A stretch of 64,000 nt of DNA from an uncultured Dehalococcoidia bacterium (GCA_958295515.1 CATQGW010000003.1:205623-269622); one strand, 5' to 3'. Positions 19,497 to 30,356 are shown, counted from the first letter of the stretch. The notes: a model not told the origin generated them from the letters alone. Numbers and translations are program-made.

Positions 19497-20459
19497 ATGA
19501 CACGACTACTGGGACGACGCACACTCTCCCTCAAGAAGCCCGACGAACAGGCGGACCACGAAGCCGACTACCAAGCCGAACGGGAAGATGAGCGCAACGC
19601 CGCCGTGACTGACGCGCCCGCGCCGCGCAAGCCCTCCACGCGCCGCCGCCGCGCGCCGAACGCGGCGGTCGCCGAGCCGCGCGAGCCGCGCCGCGCTCCC
19701 GCGCCGACCAACGGAGCGGGCGGCGACACCGCGCCGAGCGAGAGCAAGGAAGCCAAGCCCTCGCGCCGCCGCTCCACCTCGCGCCGCAGCGCGCCCGAAC
19801 CCACGCCCGACAACCCGCTGCTGGCCGCGATGCAGCGCCAGACCGCGCTGCTCGAACGCCAGGCCGAGCTGATCGAGCAGCAGCAGCACTCGCTGACCCG
19901 CCTGACCGACGCGATGCTCGGCGCGAAGCGCGGCGGCATCCACACCCAGGGCGCGCAGATCGAGGTCTCGCCCCGCCTCGCCGTCTTCGTCGATGTGCCC
20001 AACATCCTCTACGCCGCCGAAGCGACGAATGTCGAGCTCAACTGGGGCAAAGTCGCCGACTTCCTCTCCGAAGGCCGCACGCTCGTGCGCGCCATCGCCT
20101 ACGCGCCGATCTCCGACGACCCCAACGAGCGCACCGAAAACGAGCGCTTTGTGGTGCCCTTCCTCGAGCACGGCTACCGCATCGCCACCAAGCCGCTCAA
20201 GCGCTTCCGCGGCGGCAGCGTCAAGGCCAACTTCGATGTCGAACTGGCCATCGACGTGCTGACCATGGCCGACCGCGTGGACGTGATCGTGCTGGTTTCG
20301 GGCGACGGCGATTTCCGCCGCCTGGTCGAAATCGTCGGCAGCCGCGGCGTCCGCGTCGAGGTGATGGCCTTCGGCCAAAGCACCTCGCAGGACCTGCGAG
20401 TGGTCGCCGACCGCTACATCGACATCGCCGGCTACATCCCCGAGCTGACCGGGCGGTAA
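19497..20459 (+). CDS. NYN domain (LabA/DUF88-like) protein with Arg/Ala-rich N-terminus
   Basis: AVFVDVPNILYAA, VDVIVLVSGDGDFRRLVEIVGSRGVRVEVMAF; central coiled coil. Confidence 0.87.
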   Translation: MTRLLGRRTLSLKKPDEQADHEADYQAEREDERNAAVTDAPAPRKPSTRRRRAPNAAVAEPREPRRAPAPTNGAGGDTAPSESKEAKPSRRRSTSRRSAPEPTPDNPLLAAMQRQTALLERQAELIEQQQHSLTRLTDAMLGAKRGGIHTQGAQIEVSPRLAVFVDVPNILYAAEATNVELNWGKVADFLSEGRTLVRAIAYAPISDDPNERTENERFVVPFLEHGYRIATKPLKRFRGGSVKANFDVELAIDVLTMADRVDVIVLVSGDGDFRRLVEIVGSRGVRVEVMAFGQSTSQDLRVVADRYIDIAGYIPELTGR

Positions 20460-20494
20460 CACAAGGCCGGCGCGCGGCAAACTATTCTCAGCGC

Positions 20495-23400
20495 ATGCCC
20501 GAGCCGCCGCCCCTCTGGTCCGACGCCTTCCTCGCCGATGAAATCCGCGAGCAGCCGGAGTACCAGGCGCTGGACGACGACAGCGCCGAGTTCGACCGGT
20601 TCGTCAGCCGCGCCCGGCAGATTCTCGGGGATGTCCACGGCATCAAAGACGCCGCTGAACAGCTGACGATCGAGCGGGCGATCACCCCGCTGCTGGAGGC
20701 GCTCGGCTGGCCGACGCCGCTGCCCCAGCTCGGCCTCACCGCCCGCGACGAAGTGGACCTGGCGCTCTACGCCGAGGAAGAGCAGCGCGAAGCCCTGCTT
20801 CGGGACTCCGAGCGCGACCAGGTGCTCGGAGCCGCCGGCATCGTCGAATGCAAGGCGTGGGACAGCCCCTTCGACAGCTCAGGCTCCGGCTCGCGCCCCG
20901 GCGAAACCGCCGCCCAACAACTCCAGCGCTACCTGCTGATCGCCGGCGCCGACTCCGGCGAATCGCTGCGCTGGGGCATCCTCACCAACGGCGCGCGCTG
21001 GCGCATCTACTCCTACCGCGCCCGCCCGCGCGAGCGCGCCTGGGAGATCGATCTCGACCGCCTGCTCGTCTCGCAAGACCTCTTCGACCAGCAGCCCAAC
21101 GGGGACAAGCTCCACCAGCTGCGTCTCGCCTGGCTCTTGCTCCGCCGCGACTCATGGGTTGACCAGCCGGGCGAAAACGAGTCGTTCCTCGATCGCTTGC
21201 TCAATGAGGGGCGGCGCGCCGACGAACAAGTCGCAGCCAACCTCTCCGGCGCAATCTTCAAAGATGTCTACCCCCAGCTCGTTGCCGCGTTTTGGCGGCG
21301 GCAACCGGAGGCTGCGGCTGACGATGTGGCACGCGCGGCGCTCTACTTTCTCTACCGCCTGCTCTTCCTCTCCTACGCAGAAGACCGCGGGCTTCTGCCT
21401 GTCGGATCCGATCACTACGCACCGTTCAGCCTGCGCCGCGCTGTCCGTGATCGTGTCCGCAACGGCCACGCATACCCGGAACGTTCCACTACCCTCTGGG
21501 ACGCCATCGAGACGTTGCGCGACATGGTGGACCAGGGCGACGAACAACTGGGCGTCCCGGCATACGACGGTCGTCTGTTCGCTCCCATTCACAAGCTGCT
21601 CGATGAAATCAAAGTGCCCGACGCCGAACTGGCGCCGATCATCGCGCCGCTCAGCCATGTCGAGCAGCGCTACATCAGCTACCGAACGCTCTCCGTCCAG
21701 CAGCTCGGCAGCATCTACGAGAAGCTGCTCGAATTCGTGCCGCAGCGCGATGACGCCGGCCGGGTCGAGGCTGTGCTTCGGCCGTACGCGCGCAAGGACT
21801 CCGGCTCCTATTACACGCCGCAGGAGCTGGTCGACCTGATCGTCGAGCAGACCCTCACACCGCTGGTCGAGGAGCGCATCGCAGCGTTCCGCAACGATCC
21901 GCGGGCGGAGAACGATCCCGCCCTGGCGGTGCGGGAGCTCAAGGTGCTCGATCCGGCGATGGGATCGGGCCACTTTCTGATCACCGCGCTCGATTGGCTC
22001 GCCGACCGCATTATGGAGCTGCTGGACACCACGTGGGAGCACGATCCGGCGTACGAGTCGCCGCTGCGCGACGAACTCGCGCAGGTTCGCCGCTTCATTA
22101 CCCAGCCGCCCGATCTGCCGATTGACAATCCCGCGATCGACGTGATCGAGCGCAATCGCGCCATGCTCGCGCTCGCCGAGCCCCCGGACGACCGCGCGAT
22201 CGTTCAGCGGATGGTGCTCAAGCGCTGCATCTACGGCGTCGACAAAAACCCGCTCGCCGTCGAGCTTGCCAGGGTCGCGCTCTGGCTGCACACGTTCACC
22301 CCGCCGCTGCCGTTGCCCTACCTGAATCATCGCATCCGCGCCGGCGACTCGCTGCTGGGCATCAGCTTCGAGCTTGCCGTTGAGTACCTCGGCCGGTGGG
22401 GTCCGGACCATATGGCCCGCGGCCTCTGGAACGACAAGCGCATGCTGCTCGATGCTGCCGAGATGTACGAACGCGGCATGACCGAGTCGCTCGATCTGGT
22501 CCTACCGGGCATCCAAGCATCTGAGCGGGCGCACGAAGCGATGGAGACCGCCTCGATCGGGACGCGCCGCGCGTTCGACCTGCTCGCCGGCTTCCGCTGG
22601 CTCAGCGCGGGCATGAAGAAGCGCGACCGCGACGCATTTCACGAGCCCCTGACTGATGCGCTGAGCGGGCATGTCGGGCGCGCTGTCGCCATCCTCTACA
22701 ACGGTGAAAACCGCGAAGGTCTGACACCCTCCACGCCAGAGTTCCGCGAGATTCGCGACCGCGCCCGAGCTGTCATCGATCGCGAGCACATCTTCCACTG
22801 GGAAGTCGAGTTCCCGCAGGTGTTCGACGCGGGCGGCTTTGACGCTGTTATCAGCAATCCACCTTGGGACCAGGTTGAACAGAGTGCGATCGAGTGGTTT
22901 GCTGCTCGCGAGCCTGAAATCGCCCTGGCAAAGCCAGCGTCGCGTCAGAAGACACTTATCGCGGCCAAGTTGAGCCAGCGAGACGAGATTGCGGATCAGT
23001 ACGAAGCAGCCATGCACGCTCAAGCAGGTCTGCGGCGATATGTCCGCACGATCGACACTTACAAGCTCGTCAGCGCCGGACGCCCTAACCTCTACAAGCT
23101 CTTCGTTGGTCGCGCATTGGCTCTTCTACATCCGCACGGAATCGCTGGTCTCCTCGTTCCGTCGGGGATCTATGCGGACAAATCGGTCGATAAATTCTTC
23201 CGATCCATCTCGACGACTGGCCGGCTATGCGGAATTTACGATTTCCGCAACACCCGTGCAGGTGACCCAACGGCATCGTCGTCACGGTGGTTTGCAGATG
23301 TTGGCGACAACGAGAAGTTCTCTGCCATCATCATCGGTGGTGAGAAGCGAGATGTCGCAGAGGCGAAGTGTGGGTTCTTTCTGGCCGGACGTCAAGATCT

Positions 23401-24517
23401 GAAAGATCCAGAGCGCGTGTTCGTACTCACTCCTCGTGACTTCGCCAGACTTAATCCGAACACAGGCACTGCGCCGATCTTTCGGACACGTCGCGATGCC
23501 AACATCGTCACTTCGAATCTATCAAGAACATCCAACGCTGGTAGATCGTTCGAGTGGAGAAGAACTGCGGGCGTGGAACGTCAGGTTCAAGCAAGGCCTG
23601 TTTAACATGACATCGGACTCCGACTGTTCTCTACCGCTGAACGACTAGAAGACACAGGCTCCTATCGCGTTGCACAAAACCGCTTCAGGAAAGGCAGTAC
23701 AGACTGGGTGCCGCTGCTCCAAGGACGATCGATTCACTACTTCGATCATCGCGCGAACGGCATCGAGATCAGTCCAAAAGGTATCCGACAACCATACCGA
23801 AGCGTAGCCTCCACTGACCTCCAGCGCGAGTCGCCGGAATTCACACCTGCACCTCAATATTGGGTGGAAGAAGCTGAGGTCGTTAGACGATTCGGCGGCG
23901 AGAGAGCGTGGGCGATCGCATTCCGTAACGTCGCGCGAATCACGGATCGACGCACGATGATAGCCGCGCTTGTCCCAAGGGTTGGGATCGGGCACGGACT
24001 TCCCTTGTTGCTAGGCGCAGGTGAATTCACTGCGAAAGATGCGGCTTACCTGCTCGCGAATCTCAACAGTATCCCGTTCGACTACGTCACTCGATGCAAG
24101 ATCGCAGGTGCGAACCTGACGTGGTACAACATCGAACAGTTGCCGGTGATCGCTCCCGCCGACTACGACCGAGCATTCGGCGAGACCACCGCCCGCGAGC
24201 TGGTTCGGGACCATGTCCTGCGCCTCAGCTACACCGCGCACGACCTTGAGCCGTTCGCCCGCGACTTGGGCTACGTGGGCGATCCGTTCATTTGGAACCC
24301 CGCCGAGCGCCGCCAACTCCGCGCCCGCCTCGACGCTCTCTACTTCCACCTCTACGGCCTCGACGCGGACGACACCGCCTACATCCTGGACCAGTTCCCC
24401 GTGCTCGAAAAGAACGAGCGCAAGGCGCACGGACGCTACCTCACCAAAGAGCTGGTGCTCGGCTACCACCGCGCCCTGGCCGCCGGCGACACCGAGTCGG
24501 AAATTCGCCTCGATTAG
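20495..24517 (+). CDS. Type IIG-like restriction-modification enzyme (Eco57I-type N6-adenine methylase with N-terminal PD-(D/E)xK-like nuclease), interrupted by two compensating frameshifts
   Basis: DEVDLAL...GIVECKAW (nuclease-like), VLDPAMGSGHFL (motif I), VISNPPWDQVEQ (motif IV); the C-terminal part resumes in ORF 23708..24517 in the same frame as 20495..23605. Confidence 0.88.
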
Positions 24518-24532
24518 CCGCCTGACAGTCGC

Positions 24533-25375
24533 CTACGACGCGGCGAAGTGGCGCTTCCCGTCGGTCCGCGCGGCGCGGCCTACGCCGGGGAACTTGAAGT
24601 GGCCGGAGGCGATCAGCGCGTTCTCCGCCTCAATGCGGTCGAACAGCGCCCGCCGGCTCGCCGTGCTCGTCGTCGGGTCCACATCCGCGCTGGGGCACCA
24701 GTCGGTCTCGGTGAGCTGCACCATGTGGTGCGCGGCGTCGCCGATCACGTAGGCCGCCTCGCCGTCGCTGTTGACCGCGAACGACACATGGCCGGGCGTG
24801 TGGCCCGGCGTGGGCACCGTGACCACCTCGCTGGTCAGCGTGTGCTCGCCCTCGACGAAATCGATCAGCCCCGCGTCCAGCAGCGGCGCGAGCACATTGT
24901 CGTAGCCCGCGCCCTGCTTGAGCTCGTCGCTGCTGGTCCAGAAATCCCACTCCGCCTGCTGCACCACGTGCCGCGCGTTGGGGAAGAGCGGCTGCGGCTT
25001 GCCGTCCACATCCGTCGTGTTCCAGCCCGTGTGGTCGAAGTGCAGGTGGGTGAAGGCCACAACATCGATCTCATCGGGCGAGACGCCCGCCTCGCGGATC
25101 ACGTCCGGCAGCCCCGGCGTGATCTTCAGCGGCATCATCTCCACCGGCCGGCCGCCGATCCCGCTGTCGACCAGGATCGTCGTGCCCTGGCTAATGATCA
25201 GCCACGAGCCGAGGTTGAGCGTGATGTTGCCGTCCTCGTCCAGCAGCTCGCCGTAGGCGTCCCAGTCGGAGGGTTGGGTGGTGTTGAAGAACCCGGTGGG
25301 CGGGATCGCGGCCCAGGAGTCCTGCAGCGAGACGAGCTCGGCGTCGCCGACGTTGATGCGGTGGATCAGTCCCAT
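24533..25375 (-). CDS. MBL-fold metallo-hydrolase
   Basis: FTHLHFDHTGWN, GHTPGHVSF, VIGDAAHH. Confidence 0.94.
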   Translation of the reverse strand: MGLIHRINVGDAELVSLQDSWAAIPPTGFFNTTQPSDWDAYGELLDEDGNITLNLGSWLIISQGTTILVDSGIGGRPVEMMPLKITPGLPDVIREAGVSPDEIDVVAFTHLHFDHTGWNTTDVDGKPQPLFPNARHVVQQAEWDFWTSSDELKQGAGYDNVLAPLLDAGLIDFVEGEHTLTSEVVTVPTPGHTPGHVSFAVNSDGEAAYVIGDAAHHMVQLTETDWCPSADVDPTTSTASRRALFDRIEAENALIASGHFKFPGVGRAARTDGKRHFAAS

Positions 25376-25413
25376 GACCAGCCTCGTTTCGCGAGTGAAC
25401 GGTTGCGCGGAGG

Positions 25414-26772
25414 CTAACGGATGCGGCGCGCGCCGTCGCCGATGCGGTAGGACTCGTCGAGCAGCTCAATCGCGTGCGCGCTGCGCGCCGAGAGCGCGCC
25501 TTCGGCGTCGTAGCGGGCGATCCCCGCGTCGAGCTGGAGCATGCAGCCGGGGTTGGCGGTGCAGACCTGCTGCGCGCCGCTGGCGAGCACGTCCTCCATC
25601 TTCTCGGCGAGCACGCGCTGCGAAATCTCGGACTGCATGATCGAGTAGATGCCGGCGCTGCCGCAGCAGCGGTCGGGCGCGCGCATTTCGCGCAGTTCCA
25701 GCCCGGGGATCGCGCGCAGCAGTTCGCGCGGCGCTTTGCGCACCTCCTGCGCGTGCGAAAGGTGGCAGGAGTCCTGGTAGGTGACCGCGCGCGGAAGCTC
25801 GCCGGTGGGCGGCTCGAAGCCGATCTCGACCAGATATTCATGCACATCGCGCACACGCGAGGCGAAGTCCGCGGCGCGCGCCGCCCAGTCAGAGTCGTTG
25901 CGCAGCAGGTGTCCGTATTCCTTGAGGTGCGAGCCGCAGCCGGCGGCGTTAATCAGGATCGCATCGGGCGGCGCTTCGCCGTCGGGCAGAAATGCGGCGA
26001 TGTTCTTGCGGGCCAAGTCGCGCGCCGCTTCGACATCGCCGCCGTGCGCGTGCAGCGCGCCGCAGCAGACCTGCTCCCGCGGCGCGCGCACCGCAACCCC
26101 GTTGCGGGCGAAGACGCGCACGGTGGCGCGGTGCGTCTCGGGATAGGCGAGCGGCATCATGCAGCCGGTCAGCAGCGCGGCGTTCGCGCGCAGTGGTTGG
26201 GCGGGCTGCACGCGCTCGGCTTCGGCGTTGGCGTAGAAGCGGTCCGTCGCATCGGGCGAGAGCGCTTCCACATCGGCCAGTCCCGGCGCAAAGCGCCGCA
26301 GCAGACCGCTCCGGCGCACCAGCGCTTGCAGCCCCAGCCGCTGGTAGAGCTTCAGCCCGTAGCCGGCCAGCCGCAGTCGGCGCGGCGAGGGGAAGACGCC
26401 GCGCATGATCAGGTTCCAGAGCAGCCGCCGCCGGCGCGGCCAGCGCTGCTGCGCGAACGCCTCCGCGCGGGTCGCCTCCATCAGCCGTCCGTAGGGCACC
26501 TTCGAGGGGCAGGCGGTCTCGCAGGCGCGGCATTGCAGGCACTGATCGAAGTGCTGTTGCACGCGCGGCGTCCACTCCACCCGCCCCGTGTCGAGCGCCC
26601 GCATCAGCGCGATCCGACCGCGCGGCGAGTCCGTCTCCACGCCGAGATCGAGGTAGGTCGGGCAGGCGTTGAGGCAGAAGCCGCAGTGGACGCAGAGTCC
26701 CAGCTCGTGTTCGTCGGGGCGGTCCTCGGTCAGCCAGATCGGCTCGCCCTGCGCGGGGGGTGCGTGCGTCAT
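25414..26772 (-). CDS. glcF: Glycolate oxidase iron-sulfur subunit
   Basis: Two 4Fe-4S motifs (CVHCGFCLNACPTY, CLQCRACETACPS), CCG domains (CCGALHAHGG, CCGSAGIY). Confidence 0.93.
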   Translation of the reverse strand: MTHAPPAQGEPIWLTEDRPDEHELGLCVHCGFCLNACPTYLDLGVETDSPRGRIALMRALDTGRVEWTPRVQQHFDQCLQCRACETACPSKVPYGRLMEATRAEAFAQQRWPRRRRLLWNLIMRGVFPSPRRLRLAGYGLKLYQRLGLQALVRRSGLLRRFAPGLADVEALSPDATDRFYANAEAERVQPAQPLRANAALLTGCMMPLAYPETHRATVRVFARNGVAVRAPREQVCCGALHAHGGDVEAARDLARKNIAAFLPDGEAPPDAILINAAGCGSHLKEYGHLLRNDSDWAARAADFASRVRDVHEYLVEIGFEPPTGELPRAVTYQDSCHLSHAQEVRKAPRELLRAIPGLELREMRAPDRCCGSAGIYSIMQSEISQRVLAEKMEDVLASGAQQVCTANPGCMLQLDAGIARYDAEGALSARSAHAIELLDESYRIGDGARRIR

Positions 26773-28058
26773 ATGCCGTCCACAAAGCGTCCCGGATTGA
26801 GCGTGCGGTTGGGGTCGAACTCGTCCTTGATCCGCCTCATCAGCCGCGCTCCGGGTCCGGCCGGTCCCCAGATGTCGATCCGGCGCTTCAGTTCGGGCGG
26901 GGCCTGTTCGATGGTCAGCGCGGCTCCGCTCGGCTCCAGCGCCTCGCGCGCCCGCTGGACGCGCTCGGCGGCATCGCCGTCAAGCGGCGCGTCCACAAAG
27001 AGTAGCCCCGAATCGGCGGCGGCGATCCAGCGCGTCGCCTCGGGGAAGAGCCGGCCAAGCTGCGCCTGCGCCTCCGCGAGCGACGCCGGCGGCGCGCCGA
27101 GCCGCAGGCGCAGCTGCTCCGCGGGCGTGGCGAGCTCCAGATCCAGAATCGTCTGCCAGGTTTCAATCACGCCGCTCTCGGTGGGCGCGCCGCCCGTCGC
27201 GCCGGCGCGGCGCGCGGCCTCCGCGGCGCCGCCCAGTGTTTCCACGACGGCCTGTTCGAGCCCGGACATGCGCAGCACGAGCGCCGCCGCGCCGTCCGCG
27301 ACCTCTGCCGCCCGCGCCGACGCGGGCGACAGCGCGACCGCGGCCTGCAACGACGGTTCAGCCCGCATCGCCGCGCGCGCGGCTGCGAGGGCGGCGGGGA
27401 GGTCCGGCGCGGAGAGGATCGCGAGCTGATCGCTGGTCGGCAGCGGGCGCAGCTTGAAGGTCAGTTCGACGATGATTCCGAGCGTGCCCAGCGCGCCGCA
27501 GAACAGCTTGGGCAGGTCGTAGCCGCTGACGTTCTTGACCACGCGCCCGCCGCCCTTGATCGATGCGCCGTTGGCGCGCACCATCCGCATCCCGATCACC
27601 CAGTCGCGCGGATAGCCGAACGCGCGCCGCCGCAGCCCGCCGCGCCCCACCGCCGCGATCCCGCCCAGCGTGGCCTGCTCAAAGCGCGCCTGGTCGAGCG
27701 GCACAAACTGCCCCTGCTCAGCCAGCCGCTGCTGCAGCGCCGCCAGCGTCATCCCGGCTTCCACGGTGATCGTGAAATCGTTCGGCTCATAGTCCACCAC
27801 CGCGTCCATCGCCGAGAGGTCCAGCGCGATGTCATACCGCTCCGGCGGCATCCCCAGCCCGGTCATCGTCGCGCCCCCGATCGGCGCGACGGCGAGCGCA
27901 TGCTGGTCGGCGTGCGCCAGCACGCTCGAAACATCGTCATCGGAGCGCGCGCAAACTGCCAGATCGGGTTGTTTGTCGTCGATGCGGTAGCGGTTCGCGC
28001 TTTGATCGGCGCGAAGCAACGATGCCAACTCATCGGCAATTCGCTGAGGCGTAGTCAC
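26769..28058 (-). CDS. glcE: FAD-binding glycolate oxidase subunit
   Basis: VAPIGGATMTGLGMPPE, GGRVVKNVSGYDLPKLFCGALGTLGIIVELTFKL; overlaps glcF. Confidence 0.9.
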   Translation of the reverse strand: MTTPQRIADELASLLRADQSANRYRIDDKQPDLAVCARSDDDVSSVLAHADQHALAVAPIGGATMTGLGMPPERYDIALDLSAMDAVVDYEPNDFTITVEAGMTLAALQQRLAEQGQFVPLDQARFEQATLGGIAAVGRGGLRRRAFGYPRDWVIGMRMVRANGASIKGGGRVVKNVSGYDLPKLFCGALGTLGIIVELTFKLRPLPTSDQLAILSAPDLPAALAAARAAMRAEPSLQAAVALSPASARAAEVADGAAALVLRMSGLEQAVVETLGGAAEAARRAGATGGAPTESGVIETWQTILDLELATPAEQLRLRLGAPPASLAEAQAQLGRLFPEATRWIAAADSGLLFVDAPLDGDAAERVQRAREALEPSGAALTIEQAPPELKRRIDIWGPAGPGARLMRRIKDEFDPNRTLNPGRFVDGI

Positions 28059-28103
28059 GTTACAGCGTCCGTGCCTGGGGCTTGGGATTCGGTGAGTGCA
28101 TAC

Positions 28104-28571
28104 TTACTCCCAACCGCGAAATTCGTTGAAGTTGACCGCCGCATCGGCCTGCAAGCGTTGCGCTTCGATCACGAGTGGGGCATCCACGGTCAAGAGCGGT
28201 CGGTCGGCGCTGATCACTTCGAGCAACGCCGCATCAGCCAGCCCGAGGCGTTGATAGGCGGCGTTCGCTACTGCGTCAGCGCTGTAGACCACCACTTCCT
28301 GGCTTTCGTTGATGAGCGTTGCGAGGGTGTTCGACAGCCTGGTCTTGTCCGGTTCTCCATAGTTCCGAAGCAGGTTGGAAGCCTCGGTCAGCGTGTTGGG
28401 CGTCACGTACACGACACCGCCGGCGTCGAAAATCAGCTCCCGCAACCGGCGATAGTCTCCCACCGTGAACTGTTTGAGGCGCTTGTGCCGCGTGATGATG
28501 TGGGTGCCGGTGTTGCCGGCCACGAGCAATACGAGCAGGTTCGCATCGATAAAGTAGCCGCTGAGGGGCAT
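28104..28571 (-). CDS. PIN-domain (VapC-like) ribonuclease
   Basis: YFIDANLLVLL, NTLTEASNLL, LGLADAALLEV, LLTVDAPLV acidic residues. Confidence 0.82.
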   Translation of the reverse strand: MPLSGYFIDANLLVLLVAGNTGTHIITRHKRLKQFTVGDYRRLRELIFDAGGVVYVTPNTLTEASNLLRNYGEPDKTRLSNTLATLINESQEVVVYSADAVANAAYQRLGLADAALLEVISADRPLLTVDAPLVIEAQRLQADAAVNFNEFRGWE

Positions 28572-28575
28572 GGAG

Positions 28576-28860
28576 CTACGACAGCGGTGTGAGCAGGCGA
28601 TCGGTGAGGCCGACGAACTCCCCGTCGCGATCTCTGATGTGGACGACCTTGTACTGTTGGCTGCTGTAGATCGTCTTGTCTCCCAAGTGATCTGCCGACT
28701 GGGACGGCGAACGCTGATATGCGAAGCCGACCGTGATCTGCCATTCATCCTTCCCGGCGTCGTAGTTGATTTCCTCGAGGCGAATGGGCGAAATGCCTTC
28801 ACCGTCGAAGATTTCCGTGGCATGCTTCTTAGCGGCCTGCACGGCTTCACTGCGCTCCAT
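28576..28860 (-). CDS. Small protein, putative partner of the PIN protein
   Basis: 94 aa, 4 nt upstream of the PIN start on the same strand. Confidence 0.7.
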   Translation of the reverse strand: MERSEAVQAAKKHATEIFDGEGISPIRLEEINYDAGKDEWQITVGFAYQRSPSQSADHLGDKTIYSSQQYKVVHIRDRDGEFVGLTDRLLTPLS

Positions 28861-28901
28861 GCCGACGTTCCTTTCCGATCGGACCGCTCGATGTCTCCAT
28901 C

Positions 28902-30356
28902 TTAGACGAACGCCTTGGGCCCGAACTTTGCGATCGTCTGCTGCGCGTGGCCGCCGCCGGCTTCGCCGCAGCCGTGGCCGGCGGGGAAGATCTTGCAGGG
29001 ATTGAAATTCTCCGTCGCCCCGAACGCGCTGCGCAGACCCTGCATCGCCGCCATGTCGTCGTCGCTGAAAATCCAGGGCAGATAGTCGCGCTTCTCGTAG
29101 CCCACACCGTGCTCGCCGGTGATCGCGCCGCCCGCGTCGACGCAGACCCGCATGATCTCGCCGCCCGCCTCCAGCACCCGCTCGGTTGCGCCCGGCTCGC
29201 GCTCGTCGAACAGCAGGCAGGGGTGCAGGTTGCCGTCGCCCGCGTGGAACATATTCGCCACCGGCAGCCCGTAGCGATCCGCGATCTCATAGACCGAGTC
29301 CAGCACATCGGGCAGCTTGGTGCGCGGCACCACGCCGTCCAGCAGGTAGTAGTTGGGCATGATCTGACCCAGCGCGCCAATCGCCCCCTTGCGCCCCGCC
29401 CAGAGCCGCTCGCGCTCCTCGGGATCCGTCGCGGAGCGGATCTCGCGCGGCTCGAAGCGGCGCAGAATCGACTCCACAATCCCGCCCTCCGCCGCAACCT
29501 GCGAGGGTGGACCGTCCACCTCCACCAGCAGCACCGCCTCGGCATCGAGCGGAAAGCCCGTGTGCAGCACCGGCTCAACCGCCGCGATGGTCGTCTTGTC
29601 GATCATCTCCAGCGCAGCCGGCACGACGCCGGAGGCGACCACCGCGCTGACCGCATTGCTGGCCTCGCGCACCGAGTCGTAGATCGCCAGCAGCGTGCGC
29701 ACCGAGGTCGGCGCGGGCACCAGCCGCACCAGCGCCTCTGTGACAATCCCCACCGTCCCCTCGCTGCCGACCACGCAGCCGACCAGGTCATAGCCCGGCT
29801 GGTCGCGCGTCGCGTGGCCGATCCGTTGCACCTCGCCGTCCGGCGTGACCAGCACCAGCTCCAGCACGTGGTTGGTCGTGGTGCCCCAGGCCAGCGTGTG
29901 CGGTCCGCCCGCGTTCTCCGCCACATTGCCGCCGATCGTGCAGGCCCGCTGGCTGCTCGGGTCCGGCGCGTACGCCAGCCCGTGCGGCGCAGCCGCCGTG
30001 CCCAGATCGAGGTTGACCACGCCCGGCTGCACGCGGGCGGTCTGATTTTCGACATCGATCTCGAGGATGCGCCGCATCCGGTTCATCCCGAACACGACTC
30101 CGCCCCGGATCGCCAGCGCCCCGCCGCTCAAGCCCGTACCTGCGCCGCGCGGCGTGATCGGCGCGTCGTGCCGATTGCAGATGCGCATCAGCGCCACCAC
30201 ATCGTCGGTGTTCGCGGGCAGGACGATCGCTTCCGGCTGCCCGCGGTCGATCGTGGCGTCGTATTCGTAGACCAGCAGATCCTCAGGCCGCCAGACGACC
30301 GCCTCCTCGCCAATCGCGTCGATCAGTTCCCGAACAAGGAGCGAAGGTGGGGTCAT
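28902..30356 (-). CDS. glcD: Glycolate oxidase subunit, FAD-linked oxidase
   Basis: ITPRGAGTGLSGGALA, GGNVAENAGGPHTLAWG, GSEGTVGIVTEALVRL, GEHGVGYEKRDYL. Confidence 0.95.
   Translation of the reverse strand: MTPPSLLVRELIDAIGEEAVVWRPEDLLVYEYDATIDRGQPEAIVLPANTDDVVALMRICNRHDAPITPRGAGTGLSGGALAIRGGVVFGMNRMRRILEIDVENQTARVQPGVVNLDLGTAAAPHGLAYAPDPSSQRACTIGGNVAENAGGPHTLAWGTTTNHVLELVLVTPDGEVQRIGHATRDQPGYDLVGCVVGSEGTVGIVTEALVRLVPAPTSVRTLLAIYDSVREASNAVSAVVASGVVPAALEMIDKTTIAAVEPVLHTGFPLDAEAVLLVEVDGPPSQVAAEGGIVESILRRFEPREIRSATDPEERERLWAGRKGAIGALGQIMPNYYLLDGVVPRTKLPDVLDSVYEIADRYGLPVANMFHAGDGNLHPCLLFDEREPGATERVLEAGGEIMRVCVDAGGAITGEHGVGYEKRDYLPWIFSDDDMAAMQGLRSAFGATENFNPCKIFPAGHGCGEAGGGHAQQTIAKFGPKAFV

Noticed and set aside
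20495-25375. Multi-gene BREX/DISARM-type defence island around the large methylase
   Set aside because: No adjacent helicase, PglZ, DrmA/B or other partners; neighbours are a NYN protein and an MBL hydrolase, so a solitary type IIG-like enzyme is the simpler reading.
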